Translations under genes and position numbers: made by a program
The notes under the pieces: model-generated
What the model was told of the DNA's origin: nothing
Databases searched by the model: none
What the model saw: only the letters and a program-made list of their open reading frames with translations
Shown: in pieces, positions 17,963 through 25,983 of the stretch
Layout: every line of letters starts with the position of its first letter
Numbering within the stretch: position 1 is the stretch's first letter
NCBI GenBank assembly: GCA_934561175.1
Contig: CAKTFW010000007.1
Span: forward strand, 1 to 53,021
Direction of reading: 5' to 3'
Length of the DNA: 53,021 nt
Source of the DNA: an uncultured Oscillospiraceae bacterium
Lineage (GTDB): Bacteria; Bacillota; Clostridia; Oscillospirales; Oscillospiraceae

Positions 17963-17992
17963 TTGACAAAAGCGCGCTGGAGTGACTATAAT
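17963..17992 (+). promoter_or_regulatory. Strong promoter of the zinc-ribbon gene
   Basis: TTGACA (17963-17968) and TATAAT (17987-17992) with an 18-base spacer. Transcription would begin near 18000, leaving a leader of about 210 bases. Confidence 0.82.
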
Positions 17993-17999
17993 ATCGAAG

Positions 18000-18206
18000 T
18001 AGAGGAAGAAAGTAACAGAGAATTTTTTTCGGGCTTGTGTGCGGCGTTGTTGTGTGTCGGTACTGCCTGAAAATTGCGCAGAATCATGCGCAGAAAGATC
18101 TCAGCGGAATCGGCCAATGGCCGTTCGCAATATAAACCGACCCGGTGCGACTGATCACAAGTAATTGAGGGCATTCCACTAGGGCAATCACTTGACAAAG
18201 AGAGGA
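18000..18206 (+). promoter_or_regulatory. Long folded 5' leader, candidate structured RNA
   Basis: Without an open reading frame of note, this leader shows four helices by eye: a long-range pair GTCGGT (18056-18061) with ACCGAC (18136-18141), enclosing hairpin TGCGCA-gaatca-TGCGCA (18075-18092) and hairpin GCGGAATCGGCC-aat-GGCCGTTCGC (18103-18127, with bulges); then CAAGTAATTG (18158-18167) with CAATCACTTG (18185-18194), one mismatch and a 17-base loop, ending next to the ribosome site. No terminator hairpin is present, so any control would act on translation or stability. I cannot match it to a known riboswitch class. Confidence 0.45.
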
Positions 18207-18213
18207 AAAACCA

Positions 18214-18492
18214 ATGTACGAAGACAAGACTTTAGTTTGCAAGGAATGTGGCGCTGAATTCGTGTTCACCGCTGGTGAGCAGGAGTTCTATGCTGAGCGT
18301 GGCTTCCAGAATGAGCCGCAGCGCTGCAAGGCCTGCCGTGACGCCCGTAAGAATGCTGCCCGTGGTCCGAGAGAGTACTTCACCGCTGTTTGTGCTTCCT
18401 GCGGCGGCGAGGCAAAGGTTCCGTTTGAGCCGAAGTCCGATCGCCCGGTTTACTGCAGCGATTGCTTCGCTCGTATGCGCGAATCTCGCTAA
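18214..18492 (+). CDS. Double zinc-ribbon protein (CxxC-x17-CxxC type)
   Basis: A 92-residue cytoplasmic protein with four CxxC pairs: CKEC and CKAC in the N-terminal half, then CASC and CSDC in the C-terminal half. The first module, with TLVCKECGAEFVFTAGEQEF, matches the family I know as a probable zinc ribbon (zf-trcl); the second is a CxxC-x17-CxxC module. Such proteins are frequent in Clostridia but their role is not established; nucleic-acid binding or zinc buffering are guesses. It follows a long folded leader and has its own promoter and terminator, so it is a monocistronic and probably highly expressed gene. Confidence 0.85.
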   Translation: MYEDKTLVCKECGAEFVFTAGEQEFYAERGFQNEPQRCKACRDARKNAARGPREYFTAVCASCGGEAKVPFEPKSDRPVYCSDCFARMRESR

Positions 18493-18502
18493 GCAAACGA
18501 AT

Positions 18503-18535
18503 AAAAAGCGGCGCCAGATTGGCGCCGCTTTTTTT
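18503..18535 (+). terminator. Terminator of the zinc-ribbon gene
   Basis: AGCGGCGCC-agatt-GGCGCCGCT, a nine-pair stem preceded by A5 and followed by T7 when the stem-closing T is counted. Confidence 0.93.
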
Positions 18536-18549
18536 GCCCGGAGGGGAAT

Positions 18550-19065
18550 ATGGTCAAACTCTATTATACTACGATCTCACGCCCGAATGATTCGGAGGCG
18601 GCGCATCGGCTGCTGCAGATTGCCTGGCGGGAAAATCGATCCGATCCGATGCCGCTGCTCTGCAGAACCGGAAAGGGAAAGCCTTATTTTTCGGAAAATC
18701 CGCTTTTTTTCTCTCTGGCACACAGCAAGACGATGGCGTTCTGTCTGCTGGCAGACCAGCCGGTTGGTGTGGATGGAGAGACGATCCGGCCAATTTCGGA
18801 ACGGGTAGTGCAGCGGGTGCTTTCACCCAAAGAGTGGGCGCAATACAAGAATGCGCCAAATGCCACATTTTTTTGCTTTTGGACGCTGAAAGAAGCACTG
18901 GCCAAATACCGGGGAGATGGCCTGCAGGGATTTCCAAACCAGACGGAATTTGACCTGTCGGCGCTGCAGAAATCCTCACCGGCCTTTCAACTCCGACAAA
19001 TCGGGGACTGTATGACCGCAATCTGTATGCAGCGCTTTGAAGCCTGTGATTATCTTGAAAAATAG
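18550..19065 (+). CDS. 4'-phosphopantetheinyl transferase, Sfp type
   Basis: Transfers phosphopantetheine from CoA to a serine on carrier proteins. The 171 residues carry the family signatures: GKPYFSEN then FSLAHS, the magnesium-binding VGVDGE motif (a glycine stands where a hydrophobic residue is common), and FWTLKEALAKYRGDGL with the catalytic lysine-glutamate. Length is somewhat shorter than Bacillus Sfp (about 224). No carrier protein or synthase gene is adjacent, so it may be the general housekeeping enzyme or serve a distant pathway. Start chosen for GGAGGGG upstream. Confidence 0.85.
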   Translation: MVKLYYTTISRPNDSEAAHRLLQIAWRENRSDPMPLLCRTGKGKPYFSENPLFFSLAHSKTMAFCLLADQPVGVDGETIRPISERVVQRVLSPKEWAQYKNAPNATFFCFWTLKEALAKYRGDGLQGFPNQTEFDLSALQKSSPAFQLRQIGDCMTAICMQRFEACDYLEK

Positions 19066-19099
19066 TGGGCACGCCCGATCAGGGACACGCCCACTTTTT
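19058..19099. terminator. Bidirectional terminator between convergent genes
   Basis: AGTGGGC pairs with GCCCACT, with an inner CCC/GGG stem; A5 precedes and T5 follows, so it can serve both the plus-strand transferase and the minus-strand capA-like gene. Confidence 0.85.
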
Positions 19100-19106
19100 A
19101 TGTGCG

Positions 19107-20435
19107 TCAGGATTTTGCAAAGTCGGATTTGGTATTGGTTTTCAACTGCTCCAGCGCAGACTTCATGGCATTATAGGTTTCTTCAGAAACAGCACCAGCG
19201 GTACCGGTATCGTATTTTGCAATTTCTGCGGAGATGTCCAGAATCCGAATTTGACTGCCGGCGGCAGCCTCAGTATCATACTGTAAATAGATCGGAACAT
19301 AGTCGATATTGCTGATGGTTGTGCTGCCGGTTTTGTTGTCCTTTGTGAATTCCAGATTCAGAATCACGCTGCTCTGCGTTCCGTCAGTCGTCATAGAGGA
19401 CATGAAATTGCCAAGACTGTAGGCGATAAAGACTTCTTTCTGGTCGCCATCCGTTGTAGTAACGGTGCGGCGTTCCATCGGCCCAACCAGGTGGCTGTGG
19501 CTGCCGAGAATCACATCGACGCCGTTCTGGAACATCAAATCTGCAATCTTGTCCTGAGAGTCGGAAGGATTCAACTCGTATTCGCTGCCCCAGTGGAGCA
19601 TGGCAACAATTACATCCGGGTTCAGATCCTTTGCGGATTGGATGCTGGCAAGAATGGCATCCTGATTGATGGTGGAATAAGTGGAGTAATAGTCGGTATA
19701 GAGCAGATCAACACTGTATTCTGCGCCTTCCGGCAGATACATATTGTTGACGCCCTTGGTGTAGGCGATAAAAGCAATTTTGACGCCGTTGATATCTTTG
19801 ACGACAACGCCGTTGTTCTCTTTTTTTGCAGCTTCCAGATAATAGGTACCAAGCGGTGTCATACCGGCTTCGGTGATGTACTTGATGGTGCTGGTCAGGC
19901 CGGAAATACCATTCTGAATCGAGTAGGTGTTAGCAGTCTGCAGCAGATCCATACCGGCGTCCGCCAGATTCTTGGCCAGAGATTCCGGTGCGGTGAAGTT
20001 CGGATAGCCCTGATAGGGTTCACCGCAGAAATTTGCCTCCAGATTGCCGACAGCCAGATCGGCGGTGCTGAGATAGGAAGTGACATCTTTCAGGCAATTG
20101 GTAAAATCATAGGAGCCATCCGCCTGCTTTGCATCGGCAAGCTGCTCGTCGTAAGCCATAATATCGCCGACGGCTGCCAAAGTTGCCTTGGAGGTATCGG
20201 CGGCGGAGGGAAGTGCTACATTTTCCTCCGGCGTTGAATCGGGGGTGTTGGTCTGATCCGCTGGTGCGGGGTCCTTTGCGCTGCATCCACGGACGATCAG
20301 GACGATCAGCAGGACGACAACCAGAAGCAGTACGCCAAGCATAATGCGCTGGTTTCGGATTCGGCGACGGCGGAGTGCTGCGCGCTTTGCACGGCGTGCC
20401 TCGATGGTTTTTTCGGGGGTTTGCATATCTTCCAT
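19107..20435 (-). CDS. CapA-family membrane-anchored metallophosphatase-like protein
   Basis: 442 residues with a basic N-terminal tail, one transmembrane anchor (about residues 32-49) and a large extracellular CapA/PgsA domain. Calcineurin-like metal-site signatures are GDIMAYDE, GNLEANFCG, HWGSEYE and GSHSHLVGP. In Bacillus the family acts in poly-gamma-glutamate capsule synthesis; here no capB or capC genes are near, so the substrate is unknown and a cell-envelope role is inferred. Start ATG has GGGAGG upstream. Transcription is divergent from the GH25 lipoprotein gene. Confidence 0.85.
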   Translation of the reverse strand: MEDMQTPEKTIEARRAKRAALRRRRIRNQRIMLGVLLLVVVLLIVLIVRGCSAKDPAPADQTNTPDSTPEENVALPSAADTSKATLAAVGDIMAYDEQLADAKQADGSYDFTNCLKDVTSYLSTADLAVGNLEANFCGEPYQGYPNFTAPESLAKNLADAGMDLLQTANTYSIQNGISGLTSTIKYITEAGMTPLGTYYLEAAKKENNGVVVKDINGVKIAFIAYTKGVNNMYLPEGAEYSVDLLYTDYYSTYSTINQDAILASIQSAKDLNPDVIVAMLHWGSEYELNPSDSQDKIADLMFQNGVDVILGSHSHLVGPMERRTVTTTDGDQKEVFIAYSLGNFMSSMTTDGTQSSVILNLEFTKDNKTGSTTISNIDYVPIYLQYDTEAAAGSQIRILDISAEIAKYDTGTAGAVSEETYNAMKSALEQLKTNTKSDFAKS

Positions 20436-20482
20436 GGTGATCCCTCCCAGAAGTATCGAATTGGGTCGTTTGGATACAAATT

Positions 20483-20511
20483 ATTATAACGAATTTTTCG
20501 ACAGGAAACAA
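20483..20511 (-). promoter_or_regulatory. Promoter of the CapA-family gene
   Basis: On the minus strand TTGTTT (20511-20506) and TATAAT (20488-20483) are 17 bases apart, about 50 bases before the start codon. Confidence 0.65.
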
Positions 20512-20562
20512 TGCTTAATTTATGAATTCTGACAGGCGGCTCTTTCCGTTTCGGTATGGTTG

Positions 20563-20571
20563 TGGTATACT
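20563..20571 (+). promoter_or_regulatory. Extended -10 element of the GH25 gene
   Basis: TGGTATACT is an extended -10 box 22 bases before the start codon; the -35 region (TTTCCG) is poor. Confidence 0.45.
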
Positions 20572-20593
20572 TGGCTTTATGCGGAGGAATGCC

Positions 20594-21391
20594 ATGATGC
20601 AAAAAAGAAATCTGCGGTGCCTGGCGCTGCTGGTGGTTGTGCTTTTGCTGCTGTCCGGATGCCAGCAAGTGCCTGCACCGGTGCAGCCTTCAGAACCCAG
20701 TTTGGAACAAAACAGCTATGACGCTACCTGTTTCTCGGAACAGGATGGCTTTTTGACCTATGACGACGGGACGCGAACCGCTTCACTTGGGGTGGATGTG
20801 TCCTATTACCAGAAGGAAATTGACTGGCAGGCGGTGCGGGATGCAGGAATCACCTTTGCAATGATCCGGGTCGGATATCGTGGTTATTCTGGCGGCACCA
20901 TCGGGCTGGATGAGCGATTTACAGAAAATATTGCGGGTGCGCTGGCTGCGGGATTGCGGGTTGGCGTCTACTTTTTCTCCCAGGCGGTGGATGAGATAGA
21001 GGCGGAAGAGGAGGCACAGTTTGTACTTGCACAAATTGCGGACTATGATATTACAATGCCGATAATGTTTGACTGGGAGGATGCCGCCGTAGAAGGCGCG
21101 CGGACGGAGACCGTCACAGCGCAGACTTTGACGGCCTGCGCAGAGGCATTCTGCCGCACAATAGAAGCGGCGGGATATACGCCGGGGATCTATTTCAGCC
21201 AGCATATGGGGTACCAGCGGGTGAATCTTGGCAAGCTGCAGGACGCAGTTTTCTGGCTGGCGGAATACAATGCGGTGCCGACTTTCTTTTACCGATTTGA
21301 AATGTGGCAATACACGGATGCCGGGAAGATTCCGGGGATTGAGACAGCGGTGGATTTGAATTTGTGGTTTGAGAAAAAAGAGGTTCTTTAG
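20594..21391 (+). CDS. GH25 muramidase (lysozyme family) lipoprotein
   Basis: 265 residues: a lipoprotein signal ending in LLSGC (cysteine near residue 22), a short Pro/Ser/Gln linker, then a glycoside hydrolase family 25 domain. Active-site features are LGVDVSYYQKEIDW near its start, RVGYRGYSGG, and the FDWED acidic pair. GH25 enzymes cut the beta-1,4 bond between N-acetylmuramic acid and N-acetylglucosamine, so it probably remodels the cell's own wall. The ATG chosen has GGAGG six bases before; an in-frame ATG five codons earlier overlaps the ribosome site. Confidence 0.9.
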   Translation: MMQKRNLRCLALLVVVLLLLSGCQQVPAPVQPSEPSLEQNSYDATCFSEQDGFLTYDDGTRTASLGVDVSYYQKEIDWQAVRDAGITFAMIRVGYRGYSGGTIGLDERFTENIAGALAAGLRVGVYFFSQAVDEIEAEEEAQFVLAQIADYDITMPIMFDWEDAAVEGARTETVTAQTLTACAEAFCRTIEAAGYTPGIYFSQHMGYQRVNLGKLQDAVFWLAEYNAVPTFFYRFEMWQYTDAGKIPGIETAVDLNLWFEKKEVL

Positions 21392-21400
21392 GAGGATAAA

Positions 21401-21922
21401 ATGGGACGGGAGCATTTGGAGCGATTTTCCAAGGAAGAGCTTTGCGATCTGATTTCGATTCTGGCAAAAAACTGGTTGGCGCTGGACGGCGTCTGGTTCC
21501 AGTCGATTGAGCGGAAATTCGGAATGGATGAGGCCATGTACCATGACGGCCAGGCGTGGATTCGTTACACGCGGATAGAAGCGAAGCGGATTAAGGAATT
21601 TTTGAAGCTGCCGGAGCACGCGGGGCTGGACGGCTTGGCGGAAGCGCTGCAGCTGCGGTTTTATGCGAATCTGAATCAGGATCAGCTGATTCGCGAAGAG
21701 AACCGGTTGATTTACCGGATGAATGTCTGTCGAGTGCAGACTGCGCGCCATCGAAAGGGAATGCCCTATCATCCCTGCAAACCGGTGGGAGAGCTGGAAT
21801 ATGCGGGCTTTGCAGCGGAGATCGACGAGCGGATCCAATGCCGGTGCCTTTCCTGCTATCCGGAGGTTACGGACGAAACCTGCGGCTGCGCCTGGGAATT
21901 TTGGATCGACGAATCAGAGTAA
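21401..21922 (+). CDS. Conserved cytosolic protein, DUF6125-like
   Basis: 173 residues, no signal or membrane segment. The N-terminal part (LERFSKEELCDLI, KNWLALDGVWFQ, and a stretch with EAKRIKEFL) resembles a family I remember as DUF6125, found widely in Clostridia and archaea. The C-terminal half has several cysteines (two in CRCLSC, two in ETCGCAW), and the segment EFWIDE closes the protein, suggesting metal or ligand binding. Biochemical role unknown. Ten bases after the GH25 gene with GGAGG upstream; likely co-transcribed with it. Confidence 0.75.
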   Translation: MGREHLERFSKEELCDLISILAKNWLALDGVWFQSIERKFGMDEAMYHDGQAWIRYTRIEAKRIKEFLKLPEHAGLDGLAEALQLRFYANLNQDQLIREENRLIYRMNVCRVQTARHRKGMPYHPCKPVGELEYAGFAAEIDERIQCRCLSCYPEVTDETCGCAWEFWIDESE

Positions 21923-21925
21923 AAA

Positions 21926-21967
21926 TAAAAAGTGGATGGTATCGGAACAGATACCATCCACTTTTTT
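21926..21967. terminator. Bidirectional terminator between convergent genes
   Basis: AGTGGATGGTATC pairs perfectly with GATACCATCCACT around ggaaca, with A and T tracts on either side. Confidence 0.92.
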
Positions 21968-21974
21968 GCCTGTT

Positions 21975-22799
21975 TTACAGCCAGAGCGCATTTGCTTCTT
22001 TACGGGGGACTGTGCGGCGGTACTTCTGCACAGGATAGCCGACCAGCATACAGAGCATATTCTCCTTGCCGGTAATATGTAAGAATTCCCGTGCCTGTTC
22101 ACCGTAGACAATTCCACGGCGGAGAAAGCCGGTATACAGACAGGCCAACCCCTGCGCATAGGCCATCAGTTCCACATTGGAGGCGGCCAGCTGTGCATGA
22201 TGTGCCAGCTCGCTTTTGACAATGATGATAGCCGGTGCATTGAAGAAAATTACATCATTGTTCGGATTGTTGGGGTCGCGCTGATATTTTTCATAGCAGC
22301 GGCGCCAAAGATCTGCATAGTTCACTGCAGTGGGGTCGACATCGGCCAGTTCACCGCGGGCGGCAGGTTCTGTGATGCTGTGCAGACCTTCCCAAACCAT
22401 AGGACGGAGCGTTTGCAGCTGCTCTTGTACAATGACATAGCTGACATCCTGCAGATTACCGCCGGTGGCGGTAAAACGGCCGGCTTGCACCATCATGTCC
22501 AGTTTTTCTTTTTCCACCGGACGATCCTGAAACCGGCGGCAGCTGCGGCGGAACTGAATAAACCGGAGCAGATTTGTAGGATCAATGTTCATCAATTTCG
22601 GGTCGTAATCATAAAGCGGCTGCGGCGGATAGTCAGAGATCGATACCGCACCGGTCGGGCAGATGGCAACACAGTGGCCGCAGTCCATGCAGGCACGCTT
22701 GACAGTCATTTTTCCATCTACCAGCTTGAGATTATGGTTAAAACAGTCGGGTACACATTGGCTGCAGCCGACACATTTGTTAGGATCAATGGAAACCAT
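21975..22799 (-). CDS. Nitroreductase-family protein with N-terminal 2[4Fe-4S] ferredoxin domain
   Basis: 274 residues. Residues 1-55 hold two 4Fe-4S cluster motifs (CVGCSQCVPDC and CMDCGHCVAIC); the remainder is an FMN-dependent nitroreductase fold beginning at FIQFRRSCRRFQDRPV, with GGNLQDVSYVIV for flavin/substrate contacts. Such fusions occur in anaerobes and probably move electrons between ferredoxin and a flavin; the substrate is unknown. It is 12 bases downstream of glnS and probably co-transcribed, though a functional link is not evident. Confidence 0.88.
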   Translation of the reverse strand: MVSIDPNKCVGCSQCVPDCFNHNLKLVDGKMTVKRACMDCGHCVAICPTGAVSISDYPPQPLYDYDPKLMNIDPTNLLRFIQFRRSCRRFQDRPVEKEKLDMMVQAGRFTATGGNLQDVSYVIVQEQLQTLRPMVWEGLHSITEPAARGELADVDPTAVNYADLWRRCYEKYQRDPNNPNNDVIFFNAPAIIIVKSELAHHAQLAASNVELMAYAQGLACLYTGFLRRGIVYGEQAREFLHITGKENMLCMLVGYPVQKYRRTVPRKEANALWL

Positions 22800-22811
22800 G
22801 TGATTCGCTCC

Positions 22812-24506
22812 TTATGCCTTCTTGGGTTTGAAGCTGTCCTTCAGAGAGACGGCGCGGTTGAAGACCAGATGGTCTGGGGCGCTGTCCCGATTGTCTAGAC
22901 AGAAGTAGCCCTGCCGCAGAAACTGGAAAGCAGCGGGGAAAACAGCGTTTGCCAGTGCTGCCTCCACCTTGCAGTTGGGGAGCACCTCCAGGGAGTTGGG
23001 ATTCAGGCAGTCCAGAAAGTTCTTGTCCGCCGCGTCAGGATCGGGGTCGGTGAAGAGGTTGTCGTATAGCCGCACTTCGGCATCGACAGCCGTCGCGGTG
23101 TCAACCCAATGGATGGTTGCACCTTTGACCTTGCGGCCATCGGCGGGATCACCGCCGCGGGAGGCCGGGTCATACACACAAAGAACTTCGGTAATATTGC
23201 CGTTTTCGTCCTTCACACAGCCGGTACAGGTGATGAGATAGGCGCCCTTCAGGCGGCACTCCGGGCCGTTGGGATAGAGCCGCTTGTACTTCGGCACTGG
23301 TGTTTCCAGAAAATCGTCAGCCTCTACATAGAGCGTACGGGAGAACGAGACCTCACGGGTACCGGCAGCGGGATCCAGCGGGTTATTTTCAATGGTAAGC
23401 AGCTCAGACTGGCCTTCCGGATAGTTGGTGATTGTCAGCTTGACGGGATGCAGCACTGCCATCATGCGCTGTGCAGTCTCATTGAGATCTTCCCGCAGGC
23501 AGTGCTCCAGAAAAGCGTATTCTACCGTGTTGGTGGATTTTGCCACACCAATGCGTTCGCAGAAATTGCGAATGGAGCGCGGCGTGTAGCCGCGACGGCG
23601 CAGACCGGAGAGCGTGGGCATCCGCGGATCGTCCCAGCCGGAGACCCGGCCCTCTTCGACCAGCAGGCGCAGCTTACGCTTGGAGAGCACTGTGTGGTCA
23701 ATACCAAGACGGGCAAATTCGATCTGGCGGGGCTTGTAATAGGGAATGGAGACATGGCTTACGACCCAGTCATAAAGCGGGCGATGGGCTTCGAATTCCA
23801 GTGAGCAAAGGCTGTGGGTAATGCCCTCCAGCGCGTCCTCCAGCGGATGGGCAAAATCGTACATGGGGTAGATGCACCACTTGTTGCCCTGCCGGTGGTG
23901 ACTGGTGTGGTTGATTCGGTAGATGACCGGATCGCGCATGTTGAAGTTGCCGCTTGCCAGATCAATTTTGGCGCGCAGCGTCATGGCACCGTTGGGAAAC
24001 TCGCCGGCGCGCATTCTGGCAAACAGATCCAGGCTTTCTGCAATAGGACGGTCGCGATAGGGCGAACGGGCCGGGGTGCCAATATCGCCGCGGTATTCCT
24101 TAAACTGCTCCGGTGTCAGCTCGCAGACATAAGCGTCGCCATTGCGGATCAGCTCCACAGCAAACTCGTACATCTGCTCAAAATAGTCCGAGGCGTAGTA
24201 GAACCGGTCGCCCCAGTCAAAGCCCAGCCAGTGGATATCCTCCTGGATTGCTTCGACATATTCCACATCCTCTTTGGAGGGATTGGTGTCGTCCATGCGC
24301 AGGTTGCAGATACCACCGTACTTTTCTGCAGTGCCAAAATCAATGCACAGTGCTTTGCAGTGGCCGATATGCAGATAGCCGTTTGGCTCCGGCGGAAATC
24401 GCGTGTGTACGGTTTTTCCCGCATACTGACCGCCTGGTGCCAGGTCTTCATCAATGAACGCATGGATAAAATTTTTGGATTCTGCGTTTTTGAGCATTTC
24501 GTCCAT
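22812..24506 (-). CDS. glnS: Glutaminyl-tRNA synthetase
   Basis: Attaches glutamine to tRNA-Gln. The 564 residues fit bacterial GlnRS. Class I signatures are PPEPNGYLHIGHCKA (HIGH motif) and VLSKRKL (KMSKS motif), followed by the anticodon-binding beta-barrels. Many Gram-positive bacteria lack this enzyme and instead make Gln-tRNA through Glu-tRNA and GatCAB, so its presence hints at acquisition in the lineage. No T-box is visible upstream; a plain promoter is present. Start has GGAGG. Confidence 0.96.
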   Translation of the reverse strand: MDEMLKNAESKNFIHAFIDEDLAPGGQYAGKTVHTRFPPEPNGYLHIGHCKALCIDFGTAEKYGGICNLRMDDTNPSKEDVEYVEAIQEDIHWLGFDWGDRFYYASDYFEQMYEFAVELIRNGDAYVCELTPEQFKEYRGDIGTPARSPYRDRPIAESLDLFARMRAGEFPNGAMTLRAKIDLASGNFNMRDPVIYRINHTSHHRQGNKWCIYPMYDFAHPLEDALEGITHSLCSLEFEAHRPLYDWVVSHVSIPYYKPRQIEFARLGIDHTVLSKRKLRLLVEEGRVSGWDDPRMPTLSGLRRRGYTPRSIRNFCERIGVAKSTNTVEYAFLEHCLREDLNETAQRMMAVLHPVKLTITNYPEGQSELLTIENNPLDPAAGTREVSFSRTLYVEADDFLETPVPKYKRLYPNGPECRLKGAYLITCTGCVKDENGNITEVLCVYDPASRGGDPADGRKVKGATIHWVDTATAVDAEVRLYDNLFTDPDPDAADKNFLDCLNPNSLEVLPNCKVEAALANAVFPAAFQFLRQGYFCLDNRDSAPDHLVFNRAVSLKDSFKPKKA

Positions 24507-24545
24507 AAAAAAGCCTCCGCTGTAAATTTAACTGAATATTGGTAC

Positions 24546-24574
24546 ATTATATATCGAACAACCAAAATTATCAA
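24546..24574 (-). promoter_or_regulatory. Promoter of glnS
   Basis: Minus strand TTGATA (24574-24569), 17-base spacer, TATAAT (24551-24546), about 40 bases before the start codon. Confidence 0.78.
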
Positions 24575-24707
24575 ATAAAATCTGCGAATTTCGAGGTTTC
24601 TGAAAACATTCGCGGAAAATGTGAAATTTCCCCTTTTCAAGACGCGATTCTTATTATAAAATGAGAGCGAATCTAAAGAAGGAATAAAGTGCAAAGGAGT
24701 ACAGATC

Positions 24708-25430
24708 ATGGAAGAACCGATTTATAAGCGGGTACTTTTGAAGATCAGCGGAGAAGCGTTGGCTGGCGAAGCCTCCCGCGGCTTGGATTTTGATGTGATT
24801 GGCGGCGTGTGCGATGTCGTCAAGCACTGTGTTGAGATGGGTGTACAGATTGGCATTGTCGTGGGCGGCGGCAATTTTTGGCGCGGCGTCAAAGACGGCG
24901 GCGGCCGGATGGAACGCACCCGCGCCGACCACATGGGAATGCTGGCTACGGTGATTAACTGCCTGGCCATTGCTGACTGCCTGGAGCAGCGCGGTGTGCA
25001 GGTCCGGGTTCAGACGGCGATTGAGATGAATAAAATTGCAGAACCTTACATCCGCGGCAAAGCCGTGCGTCATCTGGAAAAGGGGCGTGTTGTGGTATTT
25101 GGCTGCGGCACAGGCAACCCCTATTTCTCGACGGATACCGGCGCGGTGCTCCGTGCAGCGGAAATCGACGCCGATGCGATTTTGCTGGCGAAGAATATTG
25201 ATGGCGTCTATGACTCGGATCCGGCAAAGAATCCGAATGCCAAAAAATATGATGAGATTACCTACGATCAGGTGCTGGCACAGCATCTGGCGGTTATGGA
25301 TTCGACGGCAACCTCGCTGTCGATGGATAACCACATTCCGATTGTGCTGTTTGCATTGAAGGATCCGAAGAATATTGAGCGGGTCATCATGGGTGAACGG
25401 ATCGGTACCATTGTGAAGGAGGAATTCTGA
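24708..25430 (+). CDS. pyrH: UMP kinase
   Basis: Phosphorylates UMP to UDP as a hexamer. 240 residues of the amino-acid kinase fold, with KISGEALAG near the N terminus, VVGGGNFWRG, and FGCGTGNPYFSTDT for nucleotide contacts. It is first in a long plus-strand run of genes for translation, isoprenoid, phospholipid and replication enzymes; rpsB and tsf, often upstream, are not here. The region before it is AT-rich and shared with the divergent glnS promoter. Confidence 0.97.
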   Translation: MEEPIYKRVLLKISGEALAGEASRGLDFDVIGGVCDVVKHCVEMGVQIGIVVGGGNFWRGVKDGGGRMERTRADHMGMLATVINCLAIADCLEQRGVQVRVQTAIEMNKIAEPYIRGKAVRHLEKGRVVVFGCGTGNPYFSTDTGAVLRAAEIDADAILLAKNIDGVYDSDPAKNPNAKKYDEITYDQVLAQHLAVMDSTATSLSMDNHIPIVLFALKDPKNIERVIMGERIGTIVKEEF

Positions 25431-25433
25431 GTT

Positions 25434-25982
25434 ATGGCAAATAAAGATTATCAGGCTAAGATGGAAAAAACGGTTGAGGTGCTGGGCGGCGAGTTTGCAT
25501 CGGTTCGTGCAGGCCGTGCCAATGCTGCGGTGCTTGATCATATCACCGTGCCTTATTATGGCGTGGATACGCCGGTTGGCCAGGTCGCCAGTGTCTCTTC
25601 GCCCGATGCACGGACGCTTGTGATCTCTCCGTGGGACAGTTCACTGCTCAAACCGATCGAGAAGAGCATTCAGTCTTCCGATCTCGGCATTAACCCCCAG
25701 AATGACGGTAAAATTATTCGCCTGACCTTCCCGCAGCTGACGGAGGAGCGCCGTAAAGATCTGACCAAACAGGTGCGCAAGTATGCTGAGGATGGCAAAA
25801 TTGCAATCCGGAATATCCGCCGCGAGGCAGTAGATCTGCTGAAAAAGCAGCAGAAGGCCGGCGAACTGACGGAGGATGACCTGAAAAAGGAAGAGAAGGG
25901 CGTACAGGATACGACGGATAAGTTTATTGCGAAGATTGAGGAAATCTGCGCAAAAAAAGAAAAGGAACTGATGGAACTGTAA
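25434..25982 (+). CDS. frr: Ribosome recycling factor
   Basis: Splits post-termination ribosomes together with EF-G. 182 residues, the standard length, with VRAGRANAAVLD, the ISPWDSSLLKPIEKSI block and the C-terminal coiled-coil arm ending in KEKELMEL. Starts four bases after pyrH, its usual neighbour. Confidence 0.97.
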   Translation: MANKDYQAKMEKTVEVLGGEFASVRAGRANAAVLDHITVPYYGVDTPVGQVASVSSPDARTLVISPWDSSLLKPIEKSIQSSDLGINPQNDGKIIRLTFPQLTEERRKDLTKQVRKYAEDGKIAIRNIRREAVDLLKKQQKAGELTEDDLKKEEKGVQDTTDKFIAKIEEICAKKEKELMEL

Positions 25983-25983
25983 T

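Noticed and set aside
18192..18213. TTGACA close to the zinc-ribbon gene as a second promoter
   Set aside because: No -10 box lies at a suitable distance, and the bases are part of the last leader hairpin.
24507..24707. T-box or other riboswitch upstream of glnS
   Set aside because: No T-box sequence or terminator is present; only a simple promoter is seen.
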